A stretch of DNA of 64,000 nt from Cichorium intybus (Eukaryota; Streptophyta; Magnoliopsida; Asterales; Asteraceae): the NCBI GenBank assembly GCA_023525715.1, contig CM042010.1, positions 86,182,116 through 86,246,115 of the forward strand, written 5' to 3'. A program made the position numbers and the translations under genes. Position 1 is the stretch's first letter; each line of letters starts with the position of its first letter. This document shows positions 62,069-64,000 of this stretch, piece by piece. The notes under the pieces were generated by a model. That model was not told the origin of the DNA and did no database searches. It saw nothing but the letters and a program-made list of their open reading frames with translations.

Positions 62069-64000
62069 ATATACTGTCCCTGAATTCAAACGGTTTTGGA
62101 AGAGGAGATTTCAAGGTAAGGTGGATTTCGAACCTAATTTCTAGTTTCAATATAGCGATAGCTGGTATCCAGGAATCAAAAAGAAAAAACATATCCGACA
62201 TGGTGGTTAAAAGATTATGGGGGAGCACAGATTTTGAGTATACGTATATTAATGGTATGGGTCAAGGAGGTGGGATTCTAAGCATATGGAACAAGAATTT
62301 GTTTGTCAAGGACACTGTAATTAGTCGAGAAGACTGTTTGGTGGTTCAAGGAAAATGGTTAGAAAACAATTCGCCACTTTGCTTCATTAATGTTTACGCA
62401 AGTCAAGATGCTTCCAAACGACTAGAATTGTGGAATTTCATATCGGCTGTTTTGGATAGTTGGAACGGGACGATGACTGTGTTTGGAGACTTCAATGATG
62501 TTAGAGAGGACAGTGAAAGAAGGGGATCGAGAATAGATGAGAGAGCTACCAGAAATTTTAACGAATTTATCAACCGTAATAACCTTACAGATATTAAGGT
62601 GGGGGGCTTGAAGTTCACGTGGTTTAAAGGGGGAGGATCCAAAATCTCTAGATTAGACAGGTTCCTTGTCAATGAAGGGTTCGGGGAGTTATGGCCTAAT
62701 GCAGAGGTTGTTTCTAGTGCTCGTCTTTTCTCGGACCATGTGCCTCTCATTCTTAAGCAAGACGTTAGAAGCTATGGAAAAGTTCCCTTCAAATTATACA
62801 ACTCCTGGTTAGATGAAGATGGGCTAGATGATATTGTGAAGAAAACTTGGCATGAGTTTGTTCTGGAGGGTCAGCATAAAAAAATCTTTATTGTTATGCA
62901 AAAGCTGAAGGCTGTCAAAGAGAAGATCAAGGAGTGGAAACGTGATAAAGATAAAAAAGATAAAGAAGAAACAATGCGGTGGACTAGAAGGATTGAAGAA
63001 ATAGATAAAAATATTGACGAAGGTGCAGATTCTGTCATGTTGCTGCAAGAAAGGATTGACATTACATCAAAGATCAGAGTAAAAGAGAACAAAGAAAGTG
63101 AAGACATTATGCAAAAGTACAAGAATAAATGGTGTCTTGAGGGTGACGAGAACACCGCTCTCTTCCATAAAAACATTAACAAAATGAAGCATACTAGATG
63201 TATAAAAGGTATAGATGTTACAGGAAGTTGGGAGACTGATCCGGACAGGGTTAAAAACCATTTTAAAATTCATTTTGAAAGTATCTTCAAAGAGAATCAT
63301 GAATGTAATTGGTCGCAGGTCCTAGATAACCCTTCTAAGATTTCCACTAGCGAAAGTTCTGACCTTGAAAAGCCGTTCACTGACAAGGAGTTAAAGGACG
63401 CGGTATGGAGATGTGGTGCAAATAAATCACCGGGACCGGACGGTTTCACGGTCGAATTTTACAAAAGACATTGGGATATCATAAAAGACGAACTCCTGGA
63501 AGCTTACAACGACTTTGCTAGACACCCTAAAATCCCGAAAGGAGTGAATGCGGCGTTTATCACATTAATCCCAAAAGTCCATAATCCCACCTTGGTGAAA
63601 GACTTTCGCCCTATAAGTCTTGTTTCTAGTTTGTACAAAATTTTGTCAAAAATGCTCGCTAACCGATTGAAGAATGTTCTCCCATCGATTATAGAAAAGA
63701 CACAATCAGCTTTTATAAGAAATCGACAGATCTTAGACGGCCCACTAATAGCAAACGAGGTGATGGATTGGGCAAAACGAAATAAAAAGTCAATGTTAGT
63801 CCTTAAAACAGATATAGCTAAAGCTTACGATTCCGTCTCTTGGTCTTACTTGGATTCCATGATGCTTCAAAAGGGCTTCGGTTGGAAATGGCGACAGTGG
63901 ATAAAAGAGTGCCTACGGTCTGGTACGTCCTCTGTATTGGTAAACGGTTCTCCCACTTCTGAATTCTGTCTCCAGCGAGGGCTGCGCCAAGGCGACCCAA
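62065..64000 (+). CDS. LINE ORF2: endonuclease and reverse transcriptase (partial, open)
   Basis: Starts at ATG 62065 (MNILSLNSNGFGRGDFKVRW) and stays open for about 645 codons to the window edge. The endonuclease/exonuclease/phosphatase domain shows its catalytic stations: SLNSNG, AGIQESK, GDFNDV, LDRFLVN and SDHVPLIL. A charged linker follows (62900-63130). RT begins with NKSPGPDGFTVEFYK, then ITLIPKV, DFRPISLVSSLYKILSKMLA, TQSAFIRNRQILDG, LVLKTDIAKAYDSVSW and LRQGDP, where the window ends before the YADD-type motif. The enzyme nicks target DNA and primes cDNA synthesis there. The overlap ATGA with ORF1 suggests termination-reinitiation. Confidence 0.96.
   Translation, partial: MNILSLNSNGFGRGDFKVRWISNLISSFNIAIAGIQESKRKNISDMVVKRLWGSTDFEYTYINGMGQGGGILSIWNKNLFVKDTVISREDCLVVQGKWLENNSPLCFINVYASQDASKRLELWNFISAVLDSWNGTMTVFGDFNDVREDSERRGSRIDERATRNFNEFINRNNLTDIKVGGLKFTWFKGGGSKISRLDRFLVNEGFGELWPNAEVVSSARLFSDHVPLILKQDVRSYGKVPFKLYNSWLDEDGLDDIVKKTWHEFVLEGQHKKIFIVMQKLKAVKEKIKEWKRDKDKKDKEETMRWTRRIEEIDKNIDEGADSVMLLQERIDITSKIRVKENKESEDIMQKYKNKWCLEGDENTALFHKNINKMKHTRCIKGIDVTGSWETDPDRVKNHFKIHFESIFKENHECNWSQVLDNPSKISTSESSDLEKPFTDKELKDAVWRCGANKSPGPDGFTVEFYKRHWDIIKDELLEAYNDFARHPKIPKGVNAAFITLIPKVHNPTLVKDFRPISLVSSLYKILSKMLANRLKNVLPSIIEKTQSAFIRNRQILDGPLIANEVMDWAKRNKKSMLVLKTDIAKAYDSVSWSYLDSMMLQKGFGWKWRQWIKECLRSGTSSVLVNGSPTSEFCLQRGLRQGDP

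Larger units (their letters stand above)
60458..64000 (+). mobile_element. 5'-truncated LINE (L1-type), open at the window edge
   Basis: Contains ORF1 without its first residues, and ORF2 with endonuclease and the first half of the reverse transcriptase. No LTR is present. Truncation at the 5' end is normal for LINEs because reverse transcription starts at the 3' end. Both frames are free of stops in the window, so the insertion may be fairly young. The 3' end, poly(A) and target duplication lie outside. Confidence 0.92.

Noticed and set aside
62403..63182. Minus-strand frames over 62400-63180
   Set aside because: Antisense shadows of LINE ORF2.

Overview
This window looks like repeat-rich intergenic DNA of a flowering plant. 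It is built almost entirely of nested and decayed LTR retrotransposons, Helitron-like elements, a MITE and a LINE, plus scraps of typical plant nuclear genes (RWP-RK, AIP1, DEAH-box helicase, mitochondrial enoyl reductase, a LOV/PAS protein). The LTR termini, gag types and the acidic N-terminal gag module remind me of Asteraceae such as lettuce. That assignment is an impression from memory, not a database result. I see no convincing intact single-copy host gene in its native place.

Layout. 1-7229: Ty1/Copia element A (minus), truncated by the window edge, with a 5' LTR at 6816-7229. 7504-7873: PIF/Harbinger-type MITE with a TTA duplication. 7927-13391: Copia relic B (plus), which kept broken gag and an accessory gene but has no recognisable pol. 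13501-17314: Copia C (minus), with 3' LTR and pol only. 17315-22093: Ty3/Gypsy element D (plus), with a 2.45-kb LTR and gag only. 23575-44073: a structurally complete Copia element E (minus, 431-bp LTRs, ATGAT duplication) of the same family as B. E is split by a young element F (25190-32797, plus), which contains an antisense RWP-RK gene with introns and its own upstream region. 44787-48885, 53339-56171 and 58026-about 60280: Helitron-like elements H1-H3 (minus). H2 carries pieces of four unrelated genes. H1 interrupts a TA microsatellite. 60458-64000: a 5'-truncated LINE with ORF1 and an ORF2 that is open to the window edge.

How the parts relate. B and E share gag and a large accessory gene downstream of pol. 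In both copies this gene is preceded by a similar stretch and a TATA box about 110 bp before its ATG, which suggests separate expression. E died by scattered nonsense changes, including loss of the RT YVDD motif and a stop in the protease active site. F later inserted in frame into E's accessory gene. By eye the LTR pairs differ at about 15/431 positions in E and about 5/1,729 in F, so F is much younger, as nesting requires. The RWP-RK segment sits exactly between F's polypurine tract and a 3' LTR that lacks its first 118 bases, while the 5' LTR is complete. The gene therefore probably arrived after F integrated.

The strongest leads are the RWP-RK capture in F, the promoter-bearing accessory gene of the B/E family, the four-gene Helitron H2, and a cluster of eleven ATTCTT-N-AAGAAT-like palindromes at 56955-57633.
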